64,000 nt of DNA, taken from the NCBI RefSeq assembly GCF_024266585.1, contig NZ_CP100647.1, positions 2,213,001-2,277,000 of the forward strand. Reading direction: 5' to 3'. The notes beneath the pieces are model-generated. The model was not told the origin of the DNA. It searched no databases and saw only the letters and a list, made by a program, of their open reading frames with translations. The position numbers were made by a program, and so were the translations under genes. Positions within the stretch are counted from its first letter, which is position 1, and each line of letters opens with the position of its first letter. Positions 18,953 to 28,220 of this stretch are shown here, piece by piece. This DNA is from Xanthomonas sacchari (GTDB lineage: Bacteria; Pseudomonadota; Gammaproteobacteria; Xanthomonadales; Xanthomonadaceae).

Positions 18953-19101
18953 CGGAATGGAGGTTCAGCGGACCTGTCATTTTCCTCTCCATTCCGGGCA
19001 CGCGCAATCGACCCGTTCAGTCGCGGGCGCAGGCATGGCCTGTTTCGGCCGGGGTGCGGCAATCCGTCGCAGCGGGTGTGACGGCGGCGTGAGGCCGCGC
19101 G

Positions 19102-19761
19102 CTACAACGACAGCTTCGAGCGCTTTGGCAACTGCGCCTTCAGGAACGACATCTGGTCGGCCAGGATGTTGCGGTTGGACAGGATCAGGTGCTCGATCCA
19201 GCTCGGCCGGTACGGTACCGCCAGCAGCGGCATCGACGCCTGCTGCGGGGTGCGGTTGCCCTTGCGCGAATTGCAGTGGAAGCACGCGGTGACCACGTTC
19301 TCCCAGGTGTCGCGGCCGCCCTTGGACACCGGCAGCACGTGGTCGCGGGTCAGGTGCGGGCGGCTGAACTGCTGGCCGCAGTACAGGCACAACTGCGCGT
19401 CGCGGGCGAACAGCGCGGTGTTGGTCAGGGTCGGGGTGGGGTCGAGCGCGCGCGCGTGCGCATGGCCGCGCGCGGCGATGATCGGATGCAGCTCCAGCAC
19501 GCTGCGCTCGCCGCTGGCGCGGCAGATGCCGCCGTGGATGTGCAGGCACGGCTCGCCCAGGGTCCAGGCGACCGCGCCGCGCGCGTACAGGCAGGCGGCA
19601 TCCTGCCAGTTGATCCAGTCCAGCACGCGGCCGTGCGCGTCCAGCGACAGCAGCCGGACCGAAGGCAGGTGGGAAGGGGACGCCGCAGGCGACGGGACCG
19701 CGGCCGAGGCGCCGCAGGCCCCGGTATCGATCAGACCAAGCGTTGTTGTGTCTGTCTCCAT
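19102..19761 (-). CDS. HNH endonuclease family protein
   Basis: A 219-residue protein with a C-terminal HNH nuclease fold (about 120-185). The zinc-ribbon pairs are CLYCGQQF and CFHCNSRKGN, and the catalytic segment is LTRDHVLPVSKGG with NVVTAC. The N-terminal 60 residues are a variable Ala/Ser/Pro stretch, and the segment VLDWINWQDAACLYARGAV is conserved in proteobacterial HNH proteins of the McrA-like type. The biological target is unknown. It lies alone between dxs and the acyl-CoA dehydrogenase. Confidence 0.9.
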   Translation of the reverse strand: METDTTTLGLIDTGACGASAAVPSPAASPSHLPSVRLLSLDAHGRVLDWINWQDAACLYARGAVAWTLGEPCLHIHGGICRASGERSVLELHPIIAARGHAHARALDPTPTLTNTALFARDAQLCLYCGQQFSRPHLTRDHVLPVSKGGRDTWENVVTACFHCNSRKGNRTPQQASMPLLAVPYRPSWIEHLILSNRNILADQMSFLKAQLPKRSKLSL

Positions 19762-19874
19762 CGGGAAGACAGCTTATACCCGATTGGTGACGGTTTGTGT
19801 ATCGGCCCGCGGCGCGCCGTGCAACCCCGACACGGTGTGCGTGCCGGGGCGGCGTTCGGACGTGAATGTGCGCC

Positions 19875-21659
19875 TCAGAACTGCGCGTCGGCCAGCGCCA
19901 TCAGCGGCGCGGCGCCGCTGTCGATGGCCGCGGCGTGGGTCAGCGTGCGCGGCAGCAGGCGGGCGTAGTAGAAGCGCGCGGTCTCGCGCTTGGACTGCTT
20001 GAACGCCTCGCCGTGCGCCGAGGCCTCGGCCGCGGCGACGCTGCGCGCCCACCAGTAGGCCAGCACCACGTAGCCGGAATAGAACACGTAGTCGTAGCTG
20101 GCCGCGCCCAGTTCCTCGGGATTGCCGGCGGCGCGCTGCAGGACGTGCTTGGTCAGCGCCGCCCACTCGGCGGCCTTTTCGCGCAGCGGCGCGACGAATT
20201 CGGCCACCGCCGGGTTGTCGGCGTGCTCGCTCAGGAACGCCTCGATCTGCGCCAGGAACAGCTTCAGCCCGGCGCCCTGGCTGGCCGCGGTCTTGCGCCC
20301 GATCAGGTCCAGCGCCTGGATGCCGGTGGTGCCTTCATAGAGGGTGGTGATGCGCGCGTCGCGGGCCAGTTGCTCCATGCCGTGCTCGTGGATGTAGCCG
20401 TGGCCGCCGAAGCACTGCAGCGCGTGGTAGGTGTTCTCCACCGCCCACTCGGTCTGGCAGGCCTTGGAGATCGGGGTGAGGAAGCTGACCAGCACGTCGG
20501 CCTGCTCGCGTTCGGCCGGGTCCTGCGCGCTGTGCGCGATGTCGATCAGGGTGGCGGCATGCAGCGCCAGCAGGCGGCTGCCTTCGGTCAGCGCCTTCAC
20601 CGTCAGCAGCATGCGGCGCACGTCCGGATGCACCAGGATCGGGTCGGCCGGCTTCTCCGGCAGCTTGGCGCCGCTGAGCGAACGCGACTGCAGGCGCTCG
20701 CGGGCGTAGCGCAGCGCGTTCTGGTAGGCGCGCTCGGACAGGCCGATGCCCTGCAGGCCCACGCCCAGGCGCGCGGTGTTCATCATGGTGAACATCGCCT
20801 GCAGGCCCTTGTGCGGCTGTCCGACCAGGTAGCCCTCGGCGCCGTCGAAGTTCATCACGCAGGTGGCCGAGCCGTGGATGCCCATCTTGTGCTCCAGCGA
20901 GCCGCAGCGCAGCGCGTTGCGCTCGCCGACGCTGCCGTCGCGGGCGACCTTGAACTTGGGCACCACCAGCAGCGAGATGCCCTTGGCCCCGGCCGGCGCG
21001 TCCGGCAGCCGCGCCAGTACCAGGTGCACGATGTTGTCGGTGAAGTCGTGCTCGCCGGCGGTGATGAAGATCTTGGTGCCGCTGACCGACCAACTGCCGT
21101 CGGCGTTGGGCTCGGCGCGGGTCTTGAGCAGGCCCAGGTCGGTGCCGCAGTGCGGCTCGGTCAGGCACATGGTGCCGGTCCAGCGGCCGTCCACCAGCGG
21201 CTTCAGGAACACCTCCTGCTGCCAGGCCTCGCCGTGCTGCTTGAGCGCCTCGACCGCGCCGTGCGACAGCAGCGGGAAGTTGCCCCAGGCCAGGTTGGCG
21301 GCGTTGACCATCTCGTTGAGCGGCACGCCCAGGGTGTGCGGCAGGCCCTGGCCGCCGAACTCGGCGGCGGCGGTCAGCCCGGTCCAGCCGCCCTCGGCGA
21401 ACTGTCGGTAGGCCTCGCGGAAGCCGGGCGCGGTGGTCACCGCGCCGGTGGCCTTGTCCAGGGTGCAGCCGTGCTCGTCGCCGACCCGGTTCAGCGGCGC
21501 CAGCACCGTGCCGGTGAAGCGCGCCGCTTCCTCCAGCACCGCGTCGATCAGTTCGGCGTTGGCGTCGGCATGGCCCAGGCGGGCGAACAGCGCCTCCACC
21601 TGCAGCACGTCGTGCAGTGCGAAGCGGAGATCGGTCAACGGGGCTTGATAGGTGCTCAT
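19875..21659 (-). CDS. Acyl-CoA dehydrogenase (DmdC/FadE-like, with C-terminal extension)
   Basis: FAD-dependent alpha,beta-dehydrogenase of acyl-CoA thioesters. The 594 residues are longer than classical short-chain enzymes and include the N-terminal extension and C-terminal helical domain of the DmdC group. Family signatures are MCLTEPHCGTDLGLLKT, HKMGIHGSATCVMNF and the C-terminal QCFGGHGYIHEHGMEQLARDARI with LYEGTTGIQALDL. The substrate is not determined by sequence; 3-methylmercaptopropionyl-CoA dehydrogenase is the common annotation for the group but is unproven here. No fatty-acid operon surrounds it. Confidence 0.9.
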   Translation of the reverse strand: MSTYQAPLTDLRFALHDVLQVEALFARLGHADANAELIDAVLEEAARFTGTVLAPLNRVGDEHGCTLDKATGAVTTAPGFREAYRQFAEGGWTGLTAAAEFGGQGLPHTLGVPLNEMVNAANLAWGNFPLLSHGAVEALKQHGEAWQQEVFLKPLVDGRWTGTMCLTEPHCGTDLGLLKTRAEPNADGSWSVSGTKIFITAGEHDFTDNIVHLVLARLPDAPAGAKGISLLVVPKFKVARDGSVGERNALRCGSLEHKMGIHGSATCVMNFDGAEGYLVGQPHKGLQAMFTMMNTARLGVGLQGIGLSERAYQNALRYARERLQSRSLSGAKLPEKPADPILVHPDVRRMLLTVKALTEGSRLLALHAATLIDIAHSAQDPAEREQADVLVSFLTPISKACQTEWAVENTYHALQCFGGHGYIHEHGMEQLARDARITTLYEGTTGIQALDLIGRKTAASQGAGLKLFLAQIEAFLSEHADNPAVAEFVAPLREKAAEWAALTKHVLQRAAGNPEELGAASYDYVFYSGYVVLAYWWARSVAAAEASAHGEAFKQSKRETARFYYARLLPRTLTHAAAIDSGAAPLMALADAQF

Positions 21660-21761
21660 GCGATCGCTCGTGACGGGGCCGCGGCGCGGCCGAGGTCGCC
21701 AGGATACTATGGCGTATGGAGTGTGCGCAGCCGCGGCGAAGGCGCGGGCGCGCGGCGCGGT

Positions 21762-22409
21762 TCAGTCAAGCAGGCCGTGGCGGACCGCGTAGCGCACCAG
21801 TTCGGCGGTATTGCGCATGCCCAGCTTGTTGAGCACGCGGAAACGGTGGTTCTCGGCGGTCTTGACGCTGATCTGCAGCACCCGCGCGATCTCCTTGGTG
21901 GTGCGGCCTTCCACGATCAGGTGGAACACCTCGCGTTCGCGCGCGGTCAGGCTGCGGTAGGGGTCCTGCGGCAGCGCCTGCGGCTGCTGCATCTGCGTCA
22001 CCAGCGCTTGCGCGGCCTGCGGCGAGAAGTGGCCGCGGCCGGCGTGCAGGTTGCGCACCGCGGCGATCAGGTCGGCGCTGGCGCTGTCCTTGAGCAGGTA
22101 GCCGGAGGCGCCGGCGCGCACCGCGTGCAGCACGTACTCGTGTTCCTCGTGCATGGTCAGCACCAGGATCCGCGCCAGCGGCACGGTCTCGCACAGCCGC
22201 CGGACCACGTCGATGCCGTTGAGCCGCGGCATGGAGATGTCCACGATCGCCACGTCCGGGCGGGTCGCCTCGGCCTTGGCCAGCGCCTCGATGCCGTCGG
22301 CGGCCTGCGCCACCACCTGGATGCCGGCGACGGCGTCGAGCACGGCGACCAGGCTTTCGCGCACCAGGGTGTGGTCGTCGGCGATGAGGACACGGATCGG
22401 CGCGGTCAT
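21762..22409 (-). CDS. NarL/FixJ-type response regulator
   Basis: A 215-residue two-domain regulator. The receiver (1-120) has acidic pair Asp11-Asp12, phospho-acceptor Asp57 (VAIVDISMP) and the conserved Lys in YLLKDSA. The LuxR-type HTH (about 150-210) reads LTAREREVFHLIVEGRTTKEIARVLQISVKTAENHRFRV. It is the last gene of a minus-strand operon starting at 28214, 112 bases after the histidine kinase, which is its likely partner. Its DNA targets are unknown; the subtilase promoters at the other end of the locus are candidates. Confidence 0.93.
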   Translation of the reverse strand: MTAPIRVLIADDHTLVRESLVAVLDAVAGIQVVAQAADGIEALAKAEATRPDVAIVDISMPRLNGIDVVRRLCETVPLARILVLTMHEEHEYVLHAVRAGASGYLLKDSASADLIAAVRNLHAGRGHFSPQAAQALVTQMQQPQALPQDPYRSLTAREREVFHLIVEGRTTKEIARVLQISVKTAENHRFRVLNKLGMRNTAELVRYAVRHGLLD

Positions 22410-22521
22410 GCCGGTCCGCTCCCGTGGCGTTGGCCGGGGGCGGCGGGAGGCCGCCGTCGCGGGGCCGGTCGCGGCGTGTGCAGCGCCGCGCGGGCGTCGG
22501 AATGGGGCAGGGCGGGCGCGT

Positions 22522-23241
22522 TCAATCGGCCTCCAGCGGAACCCGGATCTGCACGCAGCAGCCCTCGCCCGGGGACGATTGCAGGCGCAGGCTGCCGCCG
22601 CTCAGGCGCAGGCGTTCGCGCAGGCCGCTCAGGCCGCTGCCGCCGGCGGTCAGCGCCCGCTGCGGATCGCAGCCGCGGCCGTCGTCGAGCACCTGCAGGT
22701 GCGCCCAGCCGTCGCGGGCGACCAGCCGCAACAGCACCGATTGCGCGCCCGAGTGCTTCAGCGCATTGGTCAGCGCCTCCTGCGCGCTGCGGAACAGCAG
22801 GGTCTGCAGCGCTTCGTCCAGCGCCGGCAGCGGCCCGATCTCCACCGCCACCGGGGTGGCGCCGGCGGCGGACTGGCTGCGGCCCAGCCAGCCGAGCGCG
22901 GCCTCCAGTCCCAGGTCGTCGAGAATCGGCGGGCGCAGCAGCCGCGACATCTGCCGGGTGTCCTCCAGCGCCTGCGTGCACAGGTGGATGGCGTCCTCCA
23001 GCGGCGCGCGCAGTGCCGCATCGGCGCCGCCGAGCGCCGCGCCGAGCTGCGCCAGCCGGTGCTTGAGCACGGTCAGGTTCTGGCCGACGCCATCGTGCAG
23101 CTCGCGCGCCAGGCGCCGGCGCTCGTCCTCCTGGACCTTGACCACGGCGCGGCCGAGGCGGCGGAACTCGCGTTCGTTGGCTTCCAGGCGCTGCAGCAGC
23201 AGGCGGTAGCGTTCGGCGGCGGTCGCGGCGGCCTCGCTCAT
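22522..23241 (-). CDS. Soluble sensor-less histidine kinase (HisKA_3)
   Basis: A 239-residue kinase of the NarX/DesK class. A short coiled coil (about 10-40) leads to the H-box ERRRLARELHDGVGQNL with phospho-acceptor His49, then a HATPase_c domain with SAQEALTNALKHSGA (N-box) and VLDDGRGCDP, GLSGLRERL (G-boxes). There is no membrane segment and no sensory domain. The ATG overlaps the stop of the preceding Ser/Thr kinase gene (ATGA), which fixes the start; longer reading frames run back into that gene and are not real. Input probably comes from a partner protein of the same operon. Confidence 0.9.
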   Translation of the reverse strand: MSEAAATAAERYRLLLQRLEANEREFRRLGRAVVKVQEDERRRLARELHDGVGQNLTVLKHRLAQLGAALGGADAALRAPLEDAIHLCTQALEDTRQMSRLLRPPILDDLGLEAALGWLGRSQSAAGATPVAVEIGPLPALDEALQTLLFRSAQEALTNALKHSGAQSVLLRLVARDGWAHLQVLDDGRGCDPQRALTAGGSGLSGLRERLRLSGGSLRLQSSPGEGCCVQIRVPLEAD

Positions 23242-26200
23242 GGGGTGGTTCCTGCGCGCGCGACATCGGAACCGCTGGCGGCCTGCGCGGCGGCGCGGCG
23301 GGCACGTTGCGCGGCATCGGCGTCGCCGAGCGCCTGCAGGCGCTGCGCGGCCTGGGTGTGCAGCGCCGCGGCGAACAGCGGAGTGCCGCGCAGCAGCAGG
23401 GCCTGCGCCTGCGCGTAGCGCGCCGCCACCTGGTCGGCCGCGCCATAGCGCAGCGCCTGCTGCAGAAAGCGCAGGCGCAGCCCGGCATTGCCCAGGCGCG
23501 CGACCTCGCCCTCCAGCGCGGCCAGGGCGGGTTCGTCGTGCGCCGCCTGCACCTGCACCTGCAGCTGCAGCAGGCGGGTGCCGCTGGCGCGCGCCAGCGC
23601 CTCGGCCTGGCGCAGCGCGGTGGCGGCCGCGGCGCTGTCGCCGTCGCGTTCGGCCAGTTGCGCCTGCAGCAGCGCGGCGCTGGCGCGCTGTTCGCTGGAC
23701 ACCGAGGCGGGCGCCTGCCGCTGCACCTGCTGCAGCGCCAGCCGTGCCTGCGCGCGGTCGTCCAGCGCCAGCCACACTTGCGCGCGCAGCAGGGCGATGT
23801 CGGTCTGGCCGCGCTGGTCGCGGCTCTGCTGGAACAGCCGTTGCGCCTGGTCCAGTTCGGTCAGCGCCACCCCGCGCTGGCCTTGCCAGAACGCCAGTTC
23901 GGCCAGGTTGCGCCGGCTCACCGCCACCTCCTCGAGCATCTGGTGGCGCTCGGCCTCGCGCAGCGCCTGGGTCAGCAGGGTCTGCGCCTGCGTCCAGTGG
24001 CCGCGCGCGGTGGCCAGCAGGCCGAGATTCTGCGCGGTGCGCACGCGGCCGGTGGCGTCGTTGAGGTCGTCATAGGCGCGCGCGGCCTGTTCCCAGAACG
24101 CCTGGGCGCTGTCCAGGTCGCCCAACTGGAAATGCGCGAAACCGATGTTGTTGAGGGTCTCGGCCACGCCGAGCGCATCGCCGAGCGCGCGCCAGGCCGA
24201 CAGCGCGCCGCGGAACGCTTGCAGCGCCTGCGGGTAGTCGCCGCGCTCCTCGGCCAGCAGGCCGAGTTCGTTGGCGGCCGCGGCCTGGCCGTTGCGGTCG
24301 CCCAGCTCGGTGTACAGCGCCTGCGCCTGGCGCAGGTGCTGTTCGGCCTCGGCGAAGGCGCCGCCGATGCTGAGGGTGCCGGCCAGGTTGCGCAGGCTGG
24401 TGGCGACGCCGCGGCGATTGCCGACCTGCCGGCGCAGCTCCACGGCGCGCAGGTACTGCGCCTGCGCCTGCTGCGCCAGACCGAGGCGGCCGTAGCCCAC
24501 GCCCAGTGCGTTCACCGTCTCCGCTTCGCCATAGAGGTCGCGCCCGCGGCGGAACAGCAGCTGCGCGCGCAGCAGGTCGTCGTCCACCGCGGTGGCGGCG
24601 TTGCCGCTGAGGATCGCCAGCTTGCCCAGCGCCAGCCACAGCCGCGGATCGTCGGGATCGCGCTGCGCCAGCGCGCGCAACCGGCCGCGCGCCGTGTCCA
24701 GGTGGCCGGCCTGCGCCTGGATGCGCGCGTACTGCAGTTGCACCACGCTGTCGTCGGGCCGGGCCGTGGCCAGCGCCTGCCAGGCGCGGTCGGCGGCGGC
24801 GAGATCGTCTTCGGCTTCCAGGCGCAGCGCCGCCAGCAGCGCCAGGGTGCGCGGCCGCGCCGGCGCTGCGGGCACGGGCGCGCTCAACGCCTCGTGTGCC
24901 TTCTGTTCCTCGCCGATGGCCTGCGCCGCCACCACCTCGGCCAGGCGCAGCGGCGCGGAGTGCGGGGCCTGCGCGCTGGCCGCGGCGAACTGCTGCAGCG
25001 CCTGCGCGCTGTCGTCGTGCTGCTGCGCCGCCAGGCCGCGCGCGTAGGCCTGCAGCGCGGCGGGCGCGGGGAGGTCGTCGGGCAGGGCGGTGCCATCGCG
25101 AAGCAGTGCCCTGGACGCGATCGGCAACCAGGCGGCATAGGCCGCGGCCGGATCGGCGGCGACCGGCCCGTCCAGGCGTTGCGGCGCGCCGCTGGCCGGA
25201 GACAGCAGCGCCTGCAGGCGCCAGCCGGCGCCCTGGCGTTGCAGGCTCGGCTGCAGCACGCGTTGCGCCGAGGCGAGCCGGCGCAGCGCCGCCACGTCCA
25301 GCGGCGCCTGGCCAGTGGGGTCGTACTGGCGCAGCGCCTGGCGGGTGCGTTCGTCGTCGACCACGGTCAGCGTTTCGCCGAGGCTGCCGCGCAGCCAGGC
25401 GCCGAGCGCCAGGCGTTGTTCGGCGCTGGCCGGATCGCCGGCCAGCGGAAGGACCAGCAGGCGCGGCAGCGGTTGCACCGCGGCCACCGGCGGCGGCGTG
25501 CTGGCGCGTTGCGCGTGCCATTGCCAGGCGCCGGCGCCGAGCAGGGCGGCGCCGGCCAGGGTTGCGGCCAGGCCCAGCCCGATCCGGCGCCAACGCCGGC
25601 GATCGCGCGGCAGTTGCCGCCGCTCGATCGCCGCGATCACCTCGCCGGCGTGCTGCAGCCGGTCGCGCGGCTGCGGGCGCAGCAGCCGCTGCAGCAGCCG
25701 CACCAGCCAGGCCGGCACGTCGGCGCGCAGCCGGTCCACCGGCGGCGGCTCGCGCAGCATGCGTTGGGCCAGGGTCTCGGACAGGGTGCCGCCGGCGAAC
25801 GGCACCTGCCCGGCGAGCATTTCGTACAGGATCAGGCCCAGCGTATAGAGGTCGCTGCGCGGGTCGAGCGGATCGCCGCGCGCCTGTTCCGGCGACAGGT
25901 AGGCGGGCGTGCCGATGACATTGCCGAGGGTCGCGCCGAGGCCGCTGCTGGCCATCGAACAGGCCACCCCGAAGTCGCTGATCAGCGCATCGCCGCCGCG
26001 CTGCAGCAGGATGTTGGCCGGCTTCAGGTCGCGGTGCACGACGCCGCGCGCATGCGCCGCCTGCAGGCCGCGGGCGATGTCGCCGGCGATGCGCAGGGCG
26101 CTGTCCAGGTCCAGCCGTTCCTCGCGCTGCAGCCGCGCCTCCAGCGACTCGCCATCCACGTAGTCCATGCTGATCAGCCAGCGCCCGGCGTGTTCGGCCA

Positions 26201-26474
26201 GGTCGTGGATCCGCACCACGTGCGGGCTGGAGACCTGCCGCGCCAGCAGCAGTTCCTGGCGGAAGCGCGCGAACGCCTGCGGCCGCTGCGCCAGTTCCGG
26301 GCGCAGCAGCTTGACCGCCACATCGATGCCCAGCGCCTGGTCGTGGGCCAGGTACACCAGGCCCATGCCGCCGATGCCGAGCAGGCGCTCGATGCGGAAG
26401 CGGCCGGCCAGCACGTCGCCCGTGGCCAGGCTTTCCTGCGCGTACAGGCCGGTGGACGTGGCGGCGTCGCTCAT
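23238..26474 (-). CDS. Transmembrane Ser/Thr protein kinase with TPR repeats
   Basis: A 1078-residue protein. Residues 25-290 form a Hanks-type kinase: glycine loop LLGIGGMGLVYLAHD, Lys55 in VAVKLL, catalytic HRDLKPANIL (Asp149) and Mg-binding DFG at 167-169, so it looks active. A membrane helix at about 299-316 follows, then a long, presumably periplasmic region with many tetratricopeptide repeats (about 480-1000; for example GDRNGQAAAANELGLLAEER). Start and stop both lie in ATGA overlaps with the FHA gene before and the histidine kinase after. Kinase-TPR proteins of this design are common in myxobacteria and xanthomonads; the ligand is unknown. Confidence 0.92.
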   Translation of the reverse strand: MSDAATSTGLYAQESLATGDVLAGRFRIERLLGIGGMGLVYLAHDQALGIDVAVKLLRPELAQRPQAFARFRQELLLARQVSSPHVVRIHDLAEHAGRWLISMDYVDGESLEARLQREERLDLDSALRIAGDIARGLQAAHARGVVHRDLKPANILLQRGGDALISDFGVACSMASSGLGATLGNVIGTPAYLSPEQARGDPLDPRSDLYTLGLILYEMLAGQVPFAGGTLSETLAQRMLREPPPVDRLRADVPAWLVRLLQRLLRPQPRDRLQHAGEVIAAIERRQLPRDRRRWRRIGLGLAATLAGAALLGAGAWQWHAQRASTPPPVAAVQPLPRLLVLPLAGDPASAEQRLALGAWLRGSLGETLTVVDDERTRQALRQYDPTGQAPLDVAALRRLASAQRVLQPSLQRQGAGWRLQALLSPASGAPQRLDGPVAADPAAAYAAWLPIASRALLRDGTALPDDLPAPAALQAYARGLAAQQHDDSAQALQQFAAASAQAPHSAPLRLAEVVAAQAIGEEQKAHEALSAPVPAAPARPRTLALLAALRLEAEDDLAAADRAWQALATARPDDSVVQLQYARIQAQAGHLDTARGRLRALAQRDPDDPRLWLALGKLAILSGNAATAVDDDLLRAQLLFRRGRDLYGEAETVNALGVGYGRLGLAQQAQAQYLRAVELRRQVGNRRGVATSLRNLAGTLSIGGAFAEAEQHLRQAQALYTELGDRNGQAAAANELGLLAEERGDYPQALQAFRGALSAWRALGDALGVAETLNNIGFAHFQLGDLDSAQAFWEQAARAYDDLNDATGRVRTAQNLGLLATARGHWTQAQTLLTQALREAERHQMLEEVAVSRRNLAELAFWQGQRGVALTELDQAQRLFQQSRDQRGQTDIALLRAQVWLALDDRAQARLALQQVQRQAPASVSSEQRASAALLQAQLAERDGDSAAAATALRQAEALARASGTRLLQLQVQVQAAHDEPALAALEGEVARLGNAGLRLRFLQQALRYGAADQVAARYAQAQALLLRGTPLFAAALHTQAAQRLQALGDADAAQRARRAAAQAASGSDVARAGTTP

Positions 26475-27316
26475 GCCGGCCCGGGTTCCGCGCCGGCGTC
26501 GCGCAGCGCCTGGCGCGCGGCGATCCACAGCGCCGCGCGCTCGCAGAAGGCCTCGAGCAACTGCATGTCCAGCGCGCCGATGGCGCTGCCGGCGCGGCGG
26601 CTGTCGGCATAGATCGCACCGATCACGCGCGCGCCGTCGCGTAGCGGCAGGCACAGCACGGTGCGCAGGTCGGCGGCGCAGACCGAGGCGCGCTCGGCCA
26701 GCCACGGCACGCCGCCGACGTCGTGGGCCACGGTGGCCTGGCCGTGGCGCAGGGCGCGCTGCAGGGCTCCTTCGCTGCCGGCCAGACCGCGCTGCAGCGG
26801 CAGCGGCCCGGTGCCGTGGCTGGCCGCGACGCGCTGGCCCTGGGGCTCGGCCAGGACCAGCACGCCGCGTTCGGCCTGGGCCAGTTCGACCACCGCCTCC
26901 AGGCTGGCGCCGAGCAGGTCGTCAAGTCCGCCGAGCTGGGCCAGGCGCTGGGTGAGTGCGGTGGCGCGGTCGCAGCGGGCGCGCTGGCGGTGTTCGGCCA
27001 GTTCGGCATCGGCCGCGCTGAGCGGAGCGAACTCGGCGTAGATATCGCCGAAGCGCAGCCAGGTCGCCGTCTCCAGCGCGATCGGCGCGGCCACGCGCAC
27101 CCCGTCGCGGAAGCTGCCGTTCTTGCTGCCCAGGTCGTGCAACTGCCAGTGGCCGTCGGCCTGTGGCTGCAGTTGCGCGTGCCAGCGCGACACGGAGGGG
27201 TGTTGCAGCGCCAGCGCGTTGTCCGCGGCACGGCCGATCGCCAGGGTCTGCCCGGCGGCGAGCAGCAGCGTCGGTGCCGGCGCGTCGGGCAGGTAGGCGG
27301 TCAGGCGCGCGGGCAT
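26471..27316 (-). CDS. FHA-GAF domain signalling protein
   Basis: A 281-residue cytoplasmic protein. The forkhead-associated domain (about 8-95) has IGRAADNALALQHPSVSRWHA and LHDLGSKNGSFRDG, the GR, SxxH and NG residues that bind phosphothreonine. The C-terminal GAF domain (about 125-270) has ERGVLVLAEP and LCLPLRDGARVIGAIYADS. It is placed directly before the Ser/Thr kinase with an ATGA overlap, so it is a natural phospho-dependent partner or substrate of that kinase. The GAF ligand is unknown. Confidence 0.92.
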   Translation of the reverse strand: MPARLTAYLPDAPAPTLLLAAGQTLAIGRAADNALALQHPSVSRWHAQLQPQADGHWQLHDLGSKNGSFRDGVRVAAPIALETATWLRFGDIYAEFAPLSAADAELAEHRQRARCDRATALTQRLAQLGGLDDLLGASLEAVVELAQAERGVLVLAEPQGQRVAASHGTGPLPLQRGLAGSEGALQRALRHGQATVAHDVGGVPWLAERASVCAADLRTVLCLPLRDGARVIGAIYADSRRAGSAIGALDMQLLEAFCERAALWIAARQALRDAGAEPGPA

Positions 27317-27362
27317 TGCGGGATGTCCTCCGTCGCGGCGCGCGTGGCCGGTCCAGCCGCGC

Positions 27363-28214
27363 TCAAGGCGCGTAGAGACGTTGGTAGTCGATGGAGAAGC
27401 GTAGCGTCGCGGCGCCGGCCAGCAGTTCGCCTGCGGGATTGCCCACGCTCATGCCGGCGTGCCAGGTCTGCGCGATGCCTTGGCCGGCGCGCGCCGACAC
27501 CTGCTCGCGGAACCCGTCCAGCGCCACCGTGGCGGCGCTGTAGTCGGTGTGGGCCAGTGCGCTCTGCACGCTGTCCAGCAGGGGCGTCAGCGGCGCCGCC
27601 TCGCTGGCGGGCAACTGTGCCACCAGCGCCCGCAGGCGGCTCAGCTTGGTGGCCACCACGTTGGCGGTCGGGCGCAGGTCGTGGAGCACGATGAACTGCG
27701 AGAAGCCGCCGGTGGTGCCGCGGGCGCGGACGCTGCCGGGGGCGATCTCGTCGGTGATGTCGCGGAAATCGCCGCCCTCCGGTGCCTTGAACAGGCGCAG
27801 GGTGCTGCCGGCGGTGTAGGTCAGCGCATGCGTGTGCAGTTCGACATGCACGATCCGCCGGAACGACAGGCCGCCGCTCGGCGGCGGCGTCACCGTGATC
27901 AACAGCGGCAGCTGCGACGGCACCTGGCCGGCCTGCGCGTCGGGCAGGCGCGGCAGCAGCGCGGTGACCTGGGCCGGGCTCAGCAGTTCCGCGCTCAGGC
28001 CCAGATTGCCCGGGCTGAGGTCGCTGACGCTGTCGAACTCCAGCGTCAGCTCCGCCAGCGGGTGCGGGCCGGCGCCGATCGCCGCCGTCGCCACATTGCC
28101 GCTCACGTCCACCTGCACCGGCAGCGGTTGCGCGGCGAGCCCGCCGGACGCCGCCACGGCGCAGAGCAGCAAGCAAACTCTTGCGAACATCGTGTGCATC
28201 TGAAAAGTGTGCAT
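27363..28214 (-). CDS. Secreted protein of unknown function (DUF6689-like)
   Basis: A 283-residue protein with an N-terminal signal peptide (FARVCLLLCAVAASGGLAAQ) and a beta-rich region (VDVSGNVATAAIGAGPHPLAEL) with a helical C-terminal part. I recognise it only as similar to the uncharacterised DUF6689 proteins of xanthomonads; no catalytic motif is seen. The ATG was chosen because AGGGGG lies six bases upstream; other in-frame ATGs at 28199 and 28190 would also keep the signal. It is first gene of the FHA-kinase operon, 46 bases before the FHA gene, and divergent from the subtilase genes. Confidence 0.7.
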   Translation of the reverse strand: MHTFQMHTMFARVCLLLCAVAASGGLAAQPLPVQVDVSGNVATAAIGAGPHPLAELTLEFDSVSDLSPGNLGLSAELLSPAQVTALLPRLPDAQAGQVPSQLPLLITVTPPPSGGLSFRRIVHVELHTHALTYTAGSTLRLFKAPEGGDFRDITDEIAPGSVRARGTTGGFSQFIVLHDLRPTANVVATKLSRLRALVAQLPASEAAPLTPLLDSVQSALAHTDYSAATVALDGFREQVSARAGQGIAQTWHAGMSVGNPAGELLAGAATLRFSIDYQRLYAP

Positions 28215-28220
28215 CTGAAA
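28192..28220 (-). repeat. 15-bp tandem duplication at the DUF6689 start
   Basis: The unit GTGTGCATCTGAAAA occurs at 28192-28206 and again, without its last base, at 28207-28220. On the minus strand it duplicates MHTFQ/MHTMF and gives two ATG codons in the same context. Confidence 0.8.

Noticed and set aside
23307..26612. A 1101-codon plus-strand frame opposite the Ser/Thr kinase
   Set aside because: Composition is His/Arg/Gln-rich and repetitive, reflecting the TPR-coding strand; no domain is seen.
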